From NCBI GenBank assembly GCA_021029095.1, contig JAJOHG010000021.1, positions 248,001-312,000 of the forward strand: a stretch of 64,000 nucleotides of DNA. Reading direction: 5' to 3'. The translations under genes and the position numbers were made by a program. The notes beneath the pieces were generated by a model. That model saw only the letters and a program-made list of their open reading frames with translations. It searched no databases and was not told the origin of the DNA. Source of the DNA: Phellopilus nigrolimitatus (taxonomy: Eukaryota > Basidiomycota > Agaricomycetes > Hymenochaetales > Hymenochaetaceae). This document shows positions 11,132 through 23,740 of this stretch, in pieces (the first letter of the stretch is position 1; each line of letters begins with the position of its first letter).

Positions 11132-12298
11132 ATGTTTATGCTATGCACTACTAATGAGTCGGTGGAGGAAGCCGTACCGATACTGTCGAATGCTGAGTAC
11201 TTGATCCTCGACTGCGAAGGTCGTGACCTCGGGTGCGCAAACGGCGCACTCGCCCTGCTCTCTATCGGTACACCACACGCCTCTCACATCTACCTCTTCG
11301 ACGTCTTGGCACTTCCGCATCGCTCTCTGCAAATTTTGTTCAATGCTGTGCTCTCTCACACTGCTGCGGCGCGGGGGAAGACGAAAGTGGTCTGGGATGG
11401 GCGGATGGACTACGTCGAGCTTTTCTACAGCTACAGCTGCCCGATCGAGAATGTGCTGGACTTGCAGCTCGTCGATGTTCTGTCGCGCAAGGGAAGAGGC
11501 GAGAGCGACTACGTGAGGATGAGGCGCATGGGGAGACGCTCATTTCCGTTGTCAGAGGTTAAGAAGCTCCAGGTCGAAGAAGTGTACGTGCTGAACTCGA
11601 TGGATGGTGCGGTGCGGGAGCACGGCATCGAAGGAGTCCAATTAAAGGATGGTGCGTGTGTGTGTTACTGTTTTATATTCCAGTCCCTTTCCCTAGCTCT
11701 CTGAATTGTTCTCATGTACTTCTTCCCACGCATTCCAATATTAATCGTTGCAGAGTCAGTGAAGAAACTGCACACAGATAACCTCAGCGACGTCTGGATG
11801 GTTCGGCCACTGACGGATGCGCTGCTGGAATACGCTGCGAGCGACATCACACGCATTGCTGCGCTCTATGACCACTTCCGCGCACGGGGCTACCTGGAGC
11901 AGACGCAGCGCCTGCGTGCGCAGTCCATGCTCTACGTTACGATGCACCACACCGCAGGGAAGCCAGAGCAGGAGAATATCTTCCTGCGGGGCCCGTATCT
12001 CCCGCTGTGCGTTCTCCAGCCTGTGTCACTAGACGATGGCAATAAGGCTTCTTGGATGTGCATAAGGCGTGCAGAATCAGATGAGCAAGGCATACTGTGC
12101 ATGGCGTGTAAACGCACAATGCTTGATGTGCACTTCCCGCTCCGCAGCGCCGCCGTACTGAATGGTGCATACGTCGGGAACAAGAAGGGCAAGGCGAGGA
12201 CGCAGATTTGCAAGATTTGCACGCTGATTCTGGCGAAGAAGCAGTATGCGACCGATCACGTCCTTGGGGAAATCAAGGACCCCTCTAGGGGACGTTGA
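11132..12298 (+). CDS. DEDDy 3'-5' exonuclease domain protein with C-terminal zinc-ribbon-like motif, copy A
   Basis: Two exons (11132-11651 and 11754-12298) give 354 residues. The DnaQ-like exonuclease motifs are present: ExoI LILDCEGRDL (D and E), ExoII KVVWDGRMD (D), and ExoIII YAASDITRI, where the Tyr of Y-x3-D places it in the DEDDy class with RNase D and WRN-type enzymes. The C-terminal part has CMACKRT and CKICTLILAKKQYA, two CxxC pairs about 75 residues apart that could bind zinc. A nucleic-acid substrate is inferred from the family; DNA or RNA cannot be decided. A paralogue lies at 13635-14694 in tail-to-tail orientation, with the single intron at the same place. No frame break seen. 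Confidence 0.85.
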
Positions 12299-12781
12299 AT
12301 TTGATGCGGTACTCTGTCAATGCAATTACTGTCAGTGCTTCTTAAGACTCTAGTGCGTCACCTAAGTTTTAGTTGCAATGCAAAGCTCAGTTTCCCAACT
12401 TCTGATGTGTTCGAACCTCATTCCAGATACGTTTCTTCGAACTTCGCATCACACAATTTACTCTGTGTTCCACCGGCGCATCCCTTCCATTCACTTTGGC
12501 CTTCATGATCGTGACTGGTTGGTTGGTTGCTTATCGAAGCACAGTTGTCGCAGAGATTGGGGCCATTACAATCACATACTACTGCAGGATGCATTAAGAA
12601 TGATGCATAGAATATGTACATACATGGCTTAGAGTATAGGAAACGTGGCAGATCGTGACAGCATCCAGAACCAATACAGTGAGGAAAAACAACGCCACAA
12701 GAGGAAATATGGAGACAAAGGTGTCCGTCCACGTCTTATTATTGTACTTCGTAAGCGAGCGAAGTGGTGAAATGAGACAAT
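12299..12781. other. Intergenic stretch downstream of exonuclease A
   Basis: Short open frames on both strands have no domain. It also contains the 3' flank of the small Cys-rich gene on the minus strand. Confidence 0.4.
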
Positions 12782-13116
12782 TTAACAGCAGCATGGTATA
12801 GGGATGATATAGCAACATCCTCCATCCTGGACACGTTTGAAATTCAGACTTCTCAGCGCCTACGCAATCAAGTGGAAAAAGACCAGATACTCACAGGGCA
12901 AGGAATACATCCTCCTCTCAGTCGCATTGCGGCCTGCCCACTCTCTCCTCCGCGAGCAGTGGTCATGCCTGTCGCTGCTGTCGGTTGCGTGTTCACCGCG
13001 TGCGCAATGCCGCCTGCTTCGGCGTCGTCGGTCCGCCGACTGATGCTGCTGCGCGCCACTGGCGGATATGCAGGGTCCGAGGTCGCAGAGGACATAGCGG
13101 GATGCGAGTGTATCAA
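12782..13116 (-). CDS. Small RLRGGC-type cysteine-rich protein
   Basis: Exon 1 (12895-13116) ends at a GTGAGT donor and exon 2 (12782-12826) starts after a CAG acceptor; the 68-base intron is normal and an alternative acceptor at 12860 would leave only 35 bases. The product is 88 residues, or 81 from the second ATG. A polar Ser/Ala/Thr-rich N terminus leads to MRLRGGCIPCP and a tail of DGGCCYIIPIPCCC. Short proteins with an RLRGGC core and a Cys-dense end recur in agaricomycetes. The clustered cysteines could be lipidated or bind metal, which is inference. The gene sits between two convergent exonuclease paralogues and has its own TATA box about 75 bases upstream. Confidence 0.7.
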
Positions 13117-13190
13117 ATTAGAAAAAAAGATTGTCGAAAAGTGAACGGCGGGGGTACGTTGAGAGCTGCAGTGCGACTTTACGGCTCTCG

Positions 13191-13200
13191 CTTATATAAA
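13191..13200 (-). promoter_or_regulatory. TATA box of the small Cys-rich gene
   Basis: On the minus strand the sequence reads TTTATATAAG, about 75 bases upstream of the ATG at 13116. Position and sequence fit a fungal core promoter. 13117-13634 has no other feature that I can see. Confidence 0.55.
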
Positions 13201-13634
13201 CCATTGGGAGCCTATGACGTCAGATATCAGCACACGTTACGGATCCTTATTTGGACTATGTGGCTAGACTGCATCGCCCGCAGCGACATCAAATAAATAA
13301 ATAGGAAAACATGGTTACGTGCATATCTTCTCTCCATCAAGTCTGCTGATAAACTCCTCTCATCATTTTCTTGGAAATAACTGACTTCTTTCAAGATGCT
13401 CGCTCAATCTACCGCCGTTTTCCGAGCGTGCAAACTAAAAATCACTATTTTATATCTAGTAGTAGTACAAGGAGTTTCTGTCGACGGATAGCACGTCTGG
13501 GAGCATGATCATATTGGAAAGACCTAAGTAGGAGAATTTGATATTTCAGAAATCAACTCGAGAATAATAATAAAATTGTTCCTACAGCGCTATCGGTTGC
13601 CACCAGCAGAGTAAGGATATGCGGACAGCGTAGC

Positions 13635-14694
13635 CTAATCCCTGGCGCCCTTGCTGTATTGCTCTCTAGCGAGAATAAGCGTACAGACCTTGCATGTCTG
13701 CAACGTCGGAACATCTGTTCTCCCATAGTACTGTCCGTTGCGCACCTCTCCCACTTTAGCCTCATATGGGAAGTGGATAACGCTGAAAACGCGCTTGCAC
13801 CCCGTGCATTCTTTGCCTGTGTCTGTCGTGTTTGGGGAAGAAACTTGCTCTTCGAGGGCGTTAAGCGGGAGGTAAGGGCATTGGTGAAATTTATTTGTCT
13901 GCTCTGGTTTCCCGCACTCCCGGTACATCGATACATAGCGAGCAGATTGTTAAGGAGCAGTGGGAGTTTTGCCGGTCCAAGATGGCCATTCGCGAGCAGG
14001 CGATCGTAAAGCGCCGCGATGCGCTTGATGTCGTCTGCGGCATATTTGAGGAGGGCCTCTCTCAAAGGGCGAGTCATCCACATGTCGCTGAAACCATTCA
14101 TGTGGAGGTCTTTAACAACATCTAATAGAACAGATAGATCAGGATTTAATTCACACCTGGATCTAGAAAGGTTTTCTTACTGCTCTTTTCCGGAACTCCG
14201 TAAACACAGTGCTCCTTCAATGCTCTATCCATTGAGTTGAGTACGTGTACTCCTGCGAGCTGGAGTTTCATCGCCTGCTGGCTTGGGAAGTCGAATCGAC
14301 TGATGCGTCGTAGCCTCCTCTCGTTTCTCTCTCCGCGTGCGGCGCGCGACGCAATGTCGACAAGTTGCAAGTCCAGACAGTTCTCAAGTGGCTTTCCGTA
14401 CGTGAAGAAACTCTCTGTGTAGTCCATCCTGCCATCCCACACGACCTTCCTCTTGACGTTTTCGGAAGGGGAAAGAATAGTGTCAAAGAGGAGCGTATGA
14501 GCGTCTTGAGCGAGAGATAACATATCGAGGATGTAGATGTCCTGCGCATGCGGCGTTCCCAGACATATGAGCGATATTGCACCTGTCGTGCAACCAAGCT
14601 CGCGGCCCTCGCAATCGAGAATCATGTACTCAGCCTGAGATAGCACTTGAACGGCCTGCTCGACGGACTCGAGTGTCGTGCACAGTGTGTACAT
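13635..14694 (-). CDS. DEDDy 3'-5' exonuclease domain protein, copy B (frame break)
   Basis: Exon 1 is 14181-14694 and exon 2 is 13635-14121, with the intron at the same codon as in copy A. Motifs match copy A: MILDCEGREL, KVVWDGRMD and YAADDIKRI, so the DEDDy catalytic set is intact. Downstream of LLNNLLAMYR the frame shifts near 13926 by the equivalent of one missing base; after the shift it reads CGKPEQTN and the Cys pairs CTGCKR and CKVCTLILAREQY, again matching copy A. Restored length is about 333 residues. Only the putative zinc region lies after the break, so either an assembly indel or a recent loss of that region is possible. Other genes in this window carry similar single-base breaks. 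Confidence 0.75.
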
Positions 14695-15574
14695 AGCGAT
14701 ACAGCGTCAATGAATTTCAAACGGGGGAGGGCGGACGTAGTAAAACTTGAAAGTCGTCAACAGGAGTCGAGCTGATATCGTTATTAAAGTAGACCTGTCG
14801 TGCTTTATACAAGTCTAGACCCTGGGTATCTCCGCAGAGGTACCTTGACGGACACCTGCGCAGCCATCATGAGACCTTAGGCTTACGAATAGAGGGCTGC
14901 GACAATCAAGAGATCTAGACCTTGCATACACAGATGAGAAGCTTGCAAACCCTGTCATTCAGACTGCCATAGGAGTCGATTTCGATCTCTCGGCGTCCAG
15001 CATCAGTTCATTTTGTGATTCTGTACCCTATTATGATTTGGGGGTACTGAAAACCCTTTGAAGAATCTAAGAACATATAAGGAGGGAGGGACAGCGTCTG
15101 AAGACATTGAGTGAAGTGAGGCAGTGCATGTAAAAACCTTCATGCTCCGACACGAGTTATGTAACGGCAATCATGCTTACCAACAACATGTAATGCTCTC
15201 CAGTACACGCGCTCTAGCGTCATGTTCTTCTGCTGAATCTCTTGATTCCTAGCGAAGTACATACGGGTTGACATTGGTGCGTCTTTCTGAGAATTTTTGT
15301 GATAATTGTGCACTTTTTGACGACGGAATATCCTTCAACTTTCTTTAGAACAGCTCTTCCAGCTTGCTAATGGCCAAAGCTTTCCCGATGTACAAGTGTG
15401 CTCATATCAGTCGGTGCCGAAGTCCTCGTAATGGTTCATAAGCGGCGAACCTTCTCCGTCTTTCCTCGCCACTGGCACCACTGTCTTCTTCATTTCCTGT
15501 CAGGACTCTTTACATATACACCACACCCTAGTCGCTTTACATCGCAATCAGAACAAATTTACGTTCAAACACCG
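14695..15574. other. Intergenic stretch, no gene supported
   Basis: Upstream of exonuclease B (minus) and of a small plus-strand gene, so it probably holds two promoters. No repeat or coding series recognised. Confidence 0.4.
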
Positions 15575-16215
15575 ATGTCGAACTTGCCTTCTGTCAACAG
15601 AATCATTCCGTACAAGATCTTGCTGCACGTTTCTTCAAGCTCAGCTGATCTTTCCGGGTATACTCTCGTAACTGAGAGTGGACCGAACGGAGAATGGTCA
15701 ATCTTGGGGCTCAAGCTACCGACACCTCCTGCCGGAGCTACGATGCCTTATCATGCATCAGGCGCAAGTGCGAGCGGCGAAATAAATAAACCGCATGGTT
15801 CTGGTTCGAGATTTGTTGAGACGGGACTCACGAGGGGTGGGATTGTGGATGGACCTGACACTTCTTCAGAGGTGGGTATGCTGAGTCAGCTCAACGAATA
15901 TTGATTCCGGATTCGCTGATATCGCCTCTCGACTAGCGCAATAACGCAACATCACACCCTCTATCTCGGATACCTGTACGTCGCTCTCAGAAAAGTCTGT
16001 CTCGTTTTCGATCGCCAGTACGCACAACGTGCGATGAGTCTACGCCCGGACTTGACTGGAATCCGGAAACCAGTCTTCCTTTCAAGCCAAGAACCACGAA
16101 GGCGTGTCCCCTCATCCGCCGGGGTGCGATCGTCCTGCGAGGCTCCGCTGCACACGAACGGCAGGCAGAGATACTCCGACGTCATGAGTGTGCGAGATAC
16201 GAGGCCGATCGTTGA
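15575..16215 (+). CDS. Hypothetical protein, 191 residues, two exons
   Basis: Exon 1 (15575-15871) begins MSNLPSVNRIIPYKILL and ends at GTGGGT; exon 2 (15937-16215) follows a CTAG acceptor and stays open for 92 codons to TGA. The first half is Ser/Gly/Pro-rich and probably disordered. The second is basic, rich in Arg-Ser and Arg-Pro (for example RRSQKSLSRFRSPVR) and ends RRHECARYEADR. No domain recognised. An upstream in-frame start at 15398 would add 59 residues of unlikely sequence. Support comes from the matched splice sites and the long open exon 2 only. Confidence 0.4.
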
Positions 16216-17113
16216 AATGGGCACTTGGGCGTAATAATTATTTGATAGTTTGCATAGTTCCGCACGGACAGCACTGATGATTATGATGTTGTATTTCCCC
16301 TCTTCTCTCAAGGAAGGCCGTGGATCTTGTGGCTCGTGACACCAGCAGTCGCCTCAACAGCTCAGCTCCCAGAGCCCATAGCCAGAGCTTGGCAGACACC
16401 TTTACCACTTTTTTGCTTTGTGGCGCATTCGAAAACGTTTTTTTCCTCGTATGAGAATACAGCATGATGATATAGGATGACAATTTTCACTTCAGATGGA
16501 CATGGCAGGTTTGGGCAAAAAGAAAATTGAAACGCAGCTATTGCGCTAGTCGCAAGTTACATGATATAGTGTATACACACCTAGCATGTAGTTAGAGAGG
16601 GGAACACTGGCAATTCGGCACATGTGAATGCAGGACTAGCGGTAGTAGATACATATGCAATGTAAGCTCCTCTGATAAGATATAGCGGGTTGAAAATGAA
16701 AGAGGGAGAGATGGAAGCAGGCTGAGAGAGAAACTTTGCTGGGATACTTAGTCAAAACGACATGGATGGCAAAACGGTCAAGCAATAATCAATCAAAGAT
16801 ATATAGGACGACCCATGTACAGGCACTTAGATGCTCAGTTTAGTAGTGAACATGAGATCTGTCTTCGGAGTGGGTACGGACCAAGCCGAAGCGGCCTGTG
16901 CATGTACGTAAGCACGACGCGTCGGCAACGCGTAGTCTGTAGCTTGCGTGAGTCCCCTGAGGACCTGACTGAACAACTGTTGCGTTTACTGGCTTTCTTT
17001 TTTTTCTGATTTGTGGTTGTAGAGCTCTGGTAGCACACAACTGGTTCCACAGAACTTAAACTAAAGCTTGTGGTTGACCTTCGTTTCGTAACGGTCTCAA
17101 CAACAGCAAATCC
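16216..17113. other. Intergenic stretch upstream of the DUF3684 gene
   Basis: No coding series found; short overlapping frames only. A pyrimidine-rich run near 16997-17006 followed by GTTGTAG could be a 5'-UTR intron acceptor of the next gene. Confidence 0.35.
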
Positions 17114-20100
17114 ATGGCGGTTGCGGTTTCCAGAGAAAGCCTAGTAGGTTCCAGCGAGCAATATCTATTAGCAACCCCTGACGCAGACAGTTCAGTGGAA
17201 CAGCGGACATGACGAGTCTGTTGAGGTGAATCAACGAGCACTCATTGACAAAGTCCTTGCGCGCTACTCTGGAGAATTCACAGGTATGCTCAACTCCGGT
17301 TTACTGTTATTTCAACTCATGTCGGGTCCGTAGTGTTTCGTGAACTACTTCAGAACTCGGATGATGCTGCTTCAAAAGCTGTTGAGATCCATTTTGAGAC
17401 GCAAGCGTACTTGGACCGGAAGAAAGGAGGTTTGGATGGCGGAGGTGGCGAGGATGGCCAGATTGCAGACAAGCTTCCAGATTTAAAGACAGAGCACGTG
17501 AGTCTACAGTAACGTTTAAAGGCTGCTTATAATTAAGAGCTGCATCTATTATAGGTAATTCAATGGACTTTCAGGAATAACGGAATTGTGTTTCGGGACG
17601 AGGATTGGAGCCGGTTAAAGAAGATCGGTGAGTAGTATGCGTCGCTTCCTTGTCAGGAAGGTGCTCATTATGGGTGCAGCGGAAGGAAATCCAGATGAAG
17701 AAAAGATTGGAGCTTTCGGTGTGGGTACGTGATGAGCATTGCGCTCAAAAGTCTCTATTTATCCAAATTTCTCTTCAGGCTTCTACAGCTTGTTCTCTGT
17801 AACGGAAGAGCCATTTGTCACGTCGGGAGGTACGCACGTCGAAACTTGATGCGTTGTCATCTTCCTGACTGGAACAGATCAATGGATGGGTTTTTACTGG
17901 AAGGACAAGAAAGATCAGCTCTACGCACGACGCGGCACACTACCCGAGTCCTCAAGTCCAGACGAGAGGCAATGGACGTCCTTCGAGATGCGCTTGCGCG
18001 AGTCCGCGCCGATGCCCGTCGCTTTTGACCTCACACGCTTCCTTACCTCGTCCATCACCTTTATGGCAAACGTTCGAGAAGTTAGCGTCATCTTCGACGG
18101 GCGTAAGCTTGCGCGGCTCGTCAAGAAGCCCGGTAACCCTGCCGTTGTGCCCATACCACGCGGTCTGAAGACGTCGAGCCCATTTGGGATGATGCACGTC
18201 AAAGGAATCTCTTCAACGCGTGCGTTTAACTCGGTTCTCCGATTTCATCTCTTATAAAATATATGCCGAATTATTTTTTCAGCGCTGGACATTGAAGCTG
18301 AAGTCGCGCGATGTGTTTATTTATCGGGAACTTCGAAACCACAGTTGCTCTCTCAGGCCATGCGTGCGCTGAAACCAGCGGCTGCGGCGGTCTCATCCGG
18401 GTTCTTCACATCTCTTCTTTCGTCGTTTACCACCCCTGCACCTTCGCCGACCCCGCAGCGAGCTGCAACACCCCTCCCTCCGCCGGTCGAGAAGGAGAGT
18501 GATCCGCTGGAGCTCAACAAGTCGGGCGTCGTGCTACATATCTTCTCGTCGGAGGTAGACGTGCGGCTGGACAAGAAGATGATCTCCGAGCTGCAGCGCT
18601 CGACGAAGAAGAACCCACCAAACCATCTTCGACTTGACTTGATCTATGTATGTTAGCTGCTTCCAGCTTTCTCTGAATATGATAATAATACCCTGACATC
18701 TTGCAGACGGGGAAACAAGAGTATGATGCAAGCAAAAGAGAGGATGAGAATTTTGACCAGCCTACCGGAAGCGTCTTCCAAGGTCTCAGAGCCGATCTTG
18801 ATGGGTGCGTAAAATAAATGAATTTATAGCGCATTTCGTTACTGACAGATCGTTCAGCACCGGATCTGCTCGAGTTTTTATTGTAAGAAACTTTTTTTGA
18901 AGCTGGTCCCGTTTGCTAATACTGTGCCCAGGGTCATGCTACAGGTCAGACCACGGGACTTGGTGGGCATATGGCCGCTCGCTTCATCCCAACCGTAGAA
19001 CGAGAATCAATAGACTTGGTGTGCGTAATCGTCCCCTGTTGCTCTACCTCGATCTCATGAAAACATTAGAGATCGCAATGTGTCCTGTAAGCTGACACTT
19101 TCATGTCTTTTCGCGGACACTAACCGATGATCAGTGTGGAATAAGGAACTGCTATATGTCGGCGGATTTTTGGCCCGAGCTGCCTACGAAACAGAGATGG
19201 CGAGTATCCGAGAGCTATGGGTAGCATCAGCGGAGGGTGGTACTAGCACCGTCGACGAACAGATTCAGACGTGGCTCACAGATCGATGTTTGCACGCCCT
19301 CAAATTCTTTACATTCCATCCTTCCACGCCGTCTGCTGTCGTTTCAAACCTCCTCGAAGCTGCTTTCTTTTCTTCTGCAACCTCACACCAATTCTCGATT
19401 ATGTCTTCCATCGGCGTCAAGAGTGCAGCGGACGTGCGTATCCCGGATAAAACGTTCGCGGCTTTTTTGAAGCAGCTCCCTGTCCTCCCTGATGCCCTTG
19501 CGACAGGCGCAACGATGATGGTCGACGCGCTGCGTGCACGTGGGGTAATTAAGGACATCACGTTTGCGGACGTACTCGGCGAGCTGCGTACCCGCCCGCT
19601 CGCGGACACTGAGCTGGTGGCTTGCATGAAGTGGTGGATTGGTGTCTGGGCGGCTGGGGAAAGCGTGCATACAAACCTTCCGCATATCCGGCAGCAGCTC
19701 ATTGAGGCGACGCTTTTGACGACAGGGACTGGGACCGCGAGTGAGAAGATCACCCCGCTCGCGCAGATCCGGACATTTGTCAATCTTCGCAGCATGGGTT
19801 CAATCTTACCTCTGGACGAACCTCTCCCCGAGCATACCATTCCGATAGATGTGAGCAGGAGCTTCTCGGCTGCAGATCTGGCTTTTGCGTTCGGCTGGCA
19901 GGAGCTTACTGTTGTCGACTGGACACGATACATAGCGAGCCCCGCGCTGTCAGCGGCGGGACCTGAACATGATATTTCCGTGTCAGCCGTGTGGGCAGAG
20001 CGTGTTCTGAATACGCTGGCGAAAGCGTGGCCGTCTCTTTCCAAGAAACACGAGTCGGAGATCACCGACCTGCTAAAGGATAAGGCGTGTATTCCTACGC

Positions 20101-23100
20101 GTTCTGGTTTGAAGCCTCCGGAGGAGGCGTACTTTCCAAATGCCCATGTATTCCCCGACCTTCCTGTCGTGACGATGCCGAAAGGAAGCCTGGTAAAAGG
20201 GAATCTCGAAAAAGTCCTCGATGCTCTAGGAGTGCGGAAGCATGTAGAATTGCAGGTGGTCTTTAATCGGTAAAGATCTTCGCGAGATCTTAGGGTTCCT
20301 GTCAGTCTTTCTGACACTTCTTTAGGATGATAAAGACAGGCGACTGGACAATTTCAGATCTCATCAAGTATCTCGTTGCTGTCCAGCAGACATTATCCCC
20401 GCTCGAAATTGAGCGGTTGCGCCAGACGTCCGCCTTTCCTGTAGAAGCCCCTTCCGATGCAGCTAGTGCTGAACAAGATCAGAAAACTAGATATAAAGCC
20501 GGCGATCTCTACGAGCCCTTAGATATTTTTCGCGAATTAAAGCTGCCTGTGATCGATTGGGGGACGAAAACACGATGGAGAGCATCTTCAGAAGAAGGTA
20601 AGCAATGATGTGAAATCGAGAAGCTCATATTTAGGAGACACGCTGATGAACAATTGGTCCCACAGCGAAATTTTTACATCTTCTGGGTCTTCAACGGTAC
20701 CCGTCACTGCCGGTTATCCTCAAGTTAGCCTCTCACGGTGACGAATCTCTCCGTTCCGCAGCTTTGCGCTATTTTTTGGACAATTCTACGAAATATTATT
20801 CAGACTATGACCCTGCATCATTTAATGACCTAGCGTATGTCCCTGCGATGCGACCCGATGGGCAGACCACAATGGGAACTCCAGGTCGGGTTTTCGTGGA
20901 ACCAGAAGCAGCTGTTCTTGGCTTCCTCGTCGTCCATCCTAGCATCCGCGAAGAAGCGACCAATAAATTAAAGCTCAAGAAACAACCACCGACTACTCTT
21001 GTTCTTCCTGTGCTTGAAAAATCGTTCCCTCAGAATCCAGTTGTTGCACGCCAATGGTACGAAGCTCTTGCTGCAAGGATAACTGGTGGGTGGCTTTTTC
21101 TACCTTACGAGATGTTATGGGCTAATGGCGGACCACAGAATTTTCCCCTGCCCAGTTAAAGACGTTGACGCAAATGCCTATCGTCCCTGCACAGCAGCCG
21201 TCAACATCTGAGAAAAGCGGGGGTCCAGGCTCAGATACAAATGCTTGCTCCGAAGGATTGCTATTTCAAGCGCGATGCGAGCCAAAGCTTTCATTCGAAG
21301 CTTTTCGTCTTTGTTGACTTCGGGCCTAAAGCAAATACGTTCCTGAGCGCGTGCGGGACGAAGCACGAGCCATCTATAGAAGAGATCGTACAGATTTTGC
21401 TGACAGACCCTAAGCGATTCTATCATTTATCAGGAGGAAAGGACAAGTACGTAGTTCAAATACGGCACTTCACCGAGAAATTTACTGACCTCTTTACTAG
21501 CTACCTAGTGGAACTGAGAAACATCGCTGTGAATCGGCGTCTCGTTTCTTCCGGCACTTTATCAGCGTATGAAAAAGTCTCCGATTCTTTTAGGCGCTCG
21601 ACGAGTAAGAAAGGCAAAGGAAAAAACTGATAAGAAGGAGGCCGTAAACGATGAACTAGACGAGGAAGAATGGGATTCGCAGTATGATCTCTTGAGGCCT
21701 GACCAGATAGTTGTTGCGGACGATACGAACGCATATCAGTTCTTCGGCGACTCTATCTTCTCGGCCCCTCAAGAAGATCTCTTGGAAGGTTGGTGTTTTT
21801 TTAAGACCTTGAAATTCACAAATTGACACTTTATCTAGCATTTTATGCAGATCTTGGCTCTCCGCGGCTGACAGCGCTCGTAAGAGAAGACTACAATACC
21901 AGCGCAGAGATTAGAGACACGAAGCTGAGCAAGGATATGCGCTGCACTCATCCTCGAGCGCCTTCCGCTGTTTCTCCACGAACATACGCATGCTCGACCG
22001 AGAGTGCAGTACAGTTGGTTGAACAATGAAAAGAACTTCATCGTGCGGACATTTGGCAAGCTGACGGTCACGAAGCATCTTAATCATGGCGCGACACGAT
22101 TGTCGCGTAACCAGGATGCGTCAGCTGCAGCAAAGCGTGCCTCATATGGCCCTATTGAGTTATGGCTAGCAGGCAACGCGCAGGTGGATATGTATGAGTG
22201 AGTCACTGCTATTTTAGAAAATGTCACTCCTCGAACTCAAGGTAATTCAAAGAGTGGCGATCTCCCTATGCCGAGTGCTTTTCGATGTCCCGAAGGCAAA
22301 TGACGCTTTGTTATTTATGACAATCTTGTCTACCGATCTTCGAGCTCTGAGACGCCGCGGTTACAATGGTTTGTACTCTTACAGCACCCCGTCTTCAGCA
22401 ACCACTTATCGTGCCTTCACAGTGGATCGTATCCTCAAGAAGCAGCGTGCAGAGCGCGAAGCCGCAGAGCAGGCTCGACGTGAACAGGCAAAGGAGATGG
22501 AAAAACTTCTGTCCGACGCCCAGCCGAGCATGCACCAGCATCCAGCCCCAGCGATCGCTGGTTCTAGTACTAAACCCATCTCGGACGATGTGCGTTCCCC
22601 GCTTCCTGACCGACCAGTATCTCCTCCGAAGGGAGTAGAACTCGACGATGCGAATGCCAGGGGACATCGACCTACATCAAGTCTGGTTAACCAATTTCAG
22701 AGCTGGAAACGTAAGCTTGGTGTGCCCGGCAAAGGAGAACCAGTGAAGCCTGTCTTAGAGGATGCCCAGCCTTCTGCTGGGCCTTCTCGTCCTACGTCAA
22801 GGGATGGCCGGCCGCAGTCTCCTACTGGTATACAAGGTACCACTGGGGGCGAAGTTCGCAAGCGGCCTCAGAGCAGTATCACCCCGCTCAGTAATATTGG
22901 TACCAATTTTCTTTTCTTTTGATTTTTTTTCGACAGCTGAAGATGATGCAGAAACCAATATCAGGCAAGCGATTGATGCGTGCAAAGGAGAAAGCGGCAA
23001 TGTGCTTCAGAATCGAGAACACATGCAGACGGTCAAGGAGACAGCGGATGAAGGATATTGCGACATATCAGGTCGTGTCAGCGATTTGCTTTTTATCGGT

Positions 23101-23740
23101 AATAACTCTACTTGGGTCAAGCCGTGATCTCATAAACCATCGCTAACTGTTAATGCTCAGGCTCGATGTCCGATATCAAAGTATTCGTTGCAAAGGGTAT
23201 GACTTCTCAGAATCCACACGATTGCAGCGCCTAACTCTCCTTGGCAGACGTACCAGAAGGAAGAGATCTTTTGACTGCCAAACACGACGCGATAGCGCGA
23301 TTCATACACGTCATCCGTCCTCTTCGCACACTATACAAGCTGCCGCCGTCCAGCGTGAACATCTTCTATGATCTACAAGGGGACTCGATCGCCTTCAACC
23401 GCAACGCGAGCATCTTCGTGAACTTGCGATACTATGAATCATGGCGTGAGTTTTGTCCGGCGGACAATCGCGCGGTCGATTCACTGACCTTCGAAACTTT
23501 AGATGATAACGATGTACAGGACGGTGAACTGTCGCGGGCCTTTAGTTCCTGGTACGTCATGTTCTCGAGTCATCGGATAATTGTAAGCACTGATTCCCGT
23601 CCAGGTTTTTTACACTTGCACACGAAATAGCGCACAACTTGGTTCAGCCTCACAACTCGGAACACGAGTTTTATTTCTCATCCATCTGCGAAGCTCACGT
23701 CACACATCTCGCTCAATTGCTTTCACGTCCCACTTCATAG
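17114..23740 (+). CDS. DUF3684 giant protein: HSP90-like ATPase fold, HExxH motif near C terminus
   Basis: Over twenty exons encode a protein of roughly 1,700 residues. The N-terminal region carries RELLQNSDDA (17338-17368) and IGAFGVGFYSLFSVTEEP (17704-17806), the N-box and glycine-box pattern of GHKL/HSP90-like ATPases as in sacsin repeats; fungal proteins of this make-up are the DUF3684 family. A Lys/Gln-rich linker with RILKKQRAERE and a Pro/Ser-rich low-complexity part follow at 22423-22899. The last exons read FFTLAHEIAHNLVQPH, an HExxH motif, then NSEHEFYF, and stop at 23740. The first exon (17114-17119, Met-Ala) and first intron are tentative; coding is firm from 17172. Exon 19070-19086 is 17 bases. 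Frame breaks of one extra base each occur at the G5 run 21219-21223, near 21564, and near 21934; after each the expected sequence resumes. The function is unknown; a chaperone-like role is inferred from the ATPase fold. Confidence 0.85.

Noticed and set aside
19265..20317. 350-codon minus-strand open frame
   Set aside because: It is the antisense shadow of the long DUF3684 exon, whose plus-strand sequence is clearly family-like and correctly spliced.
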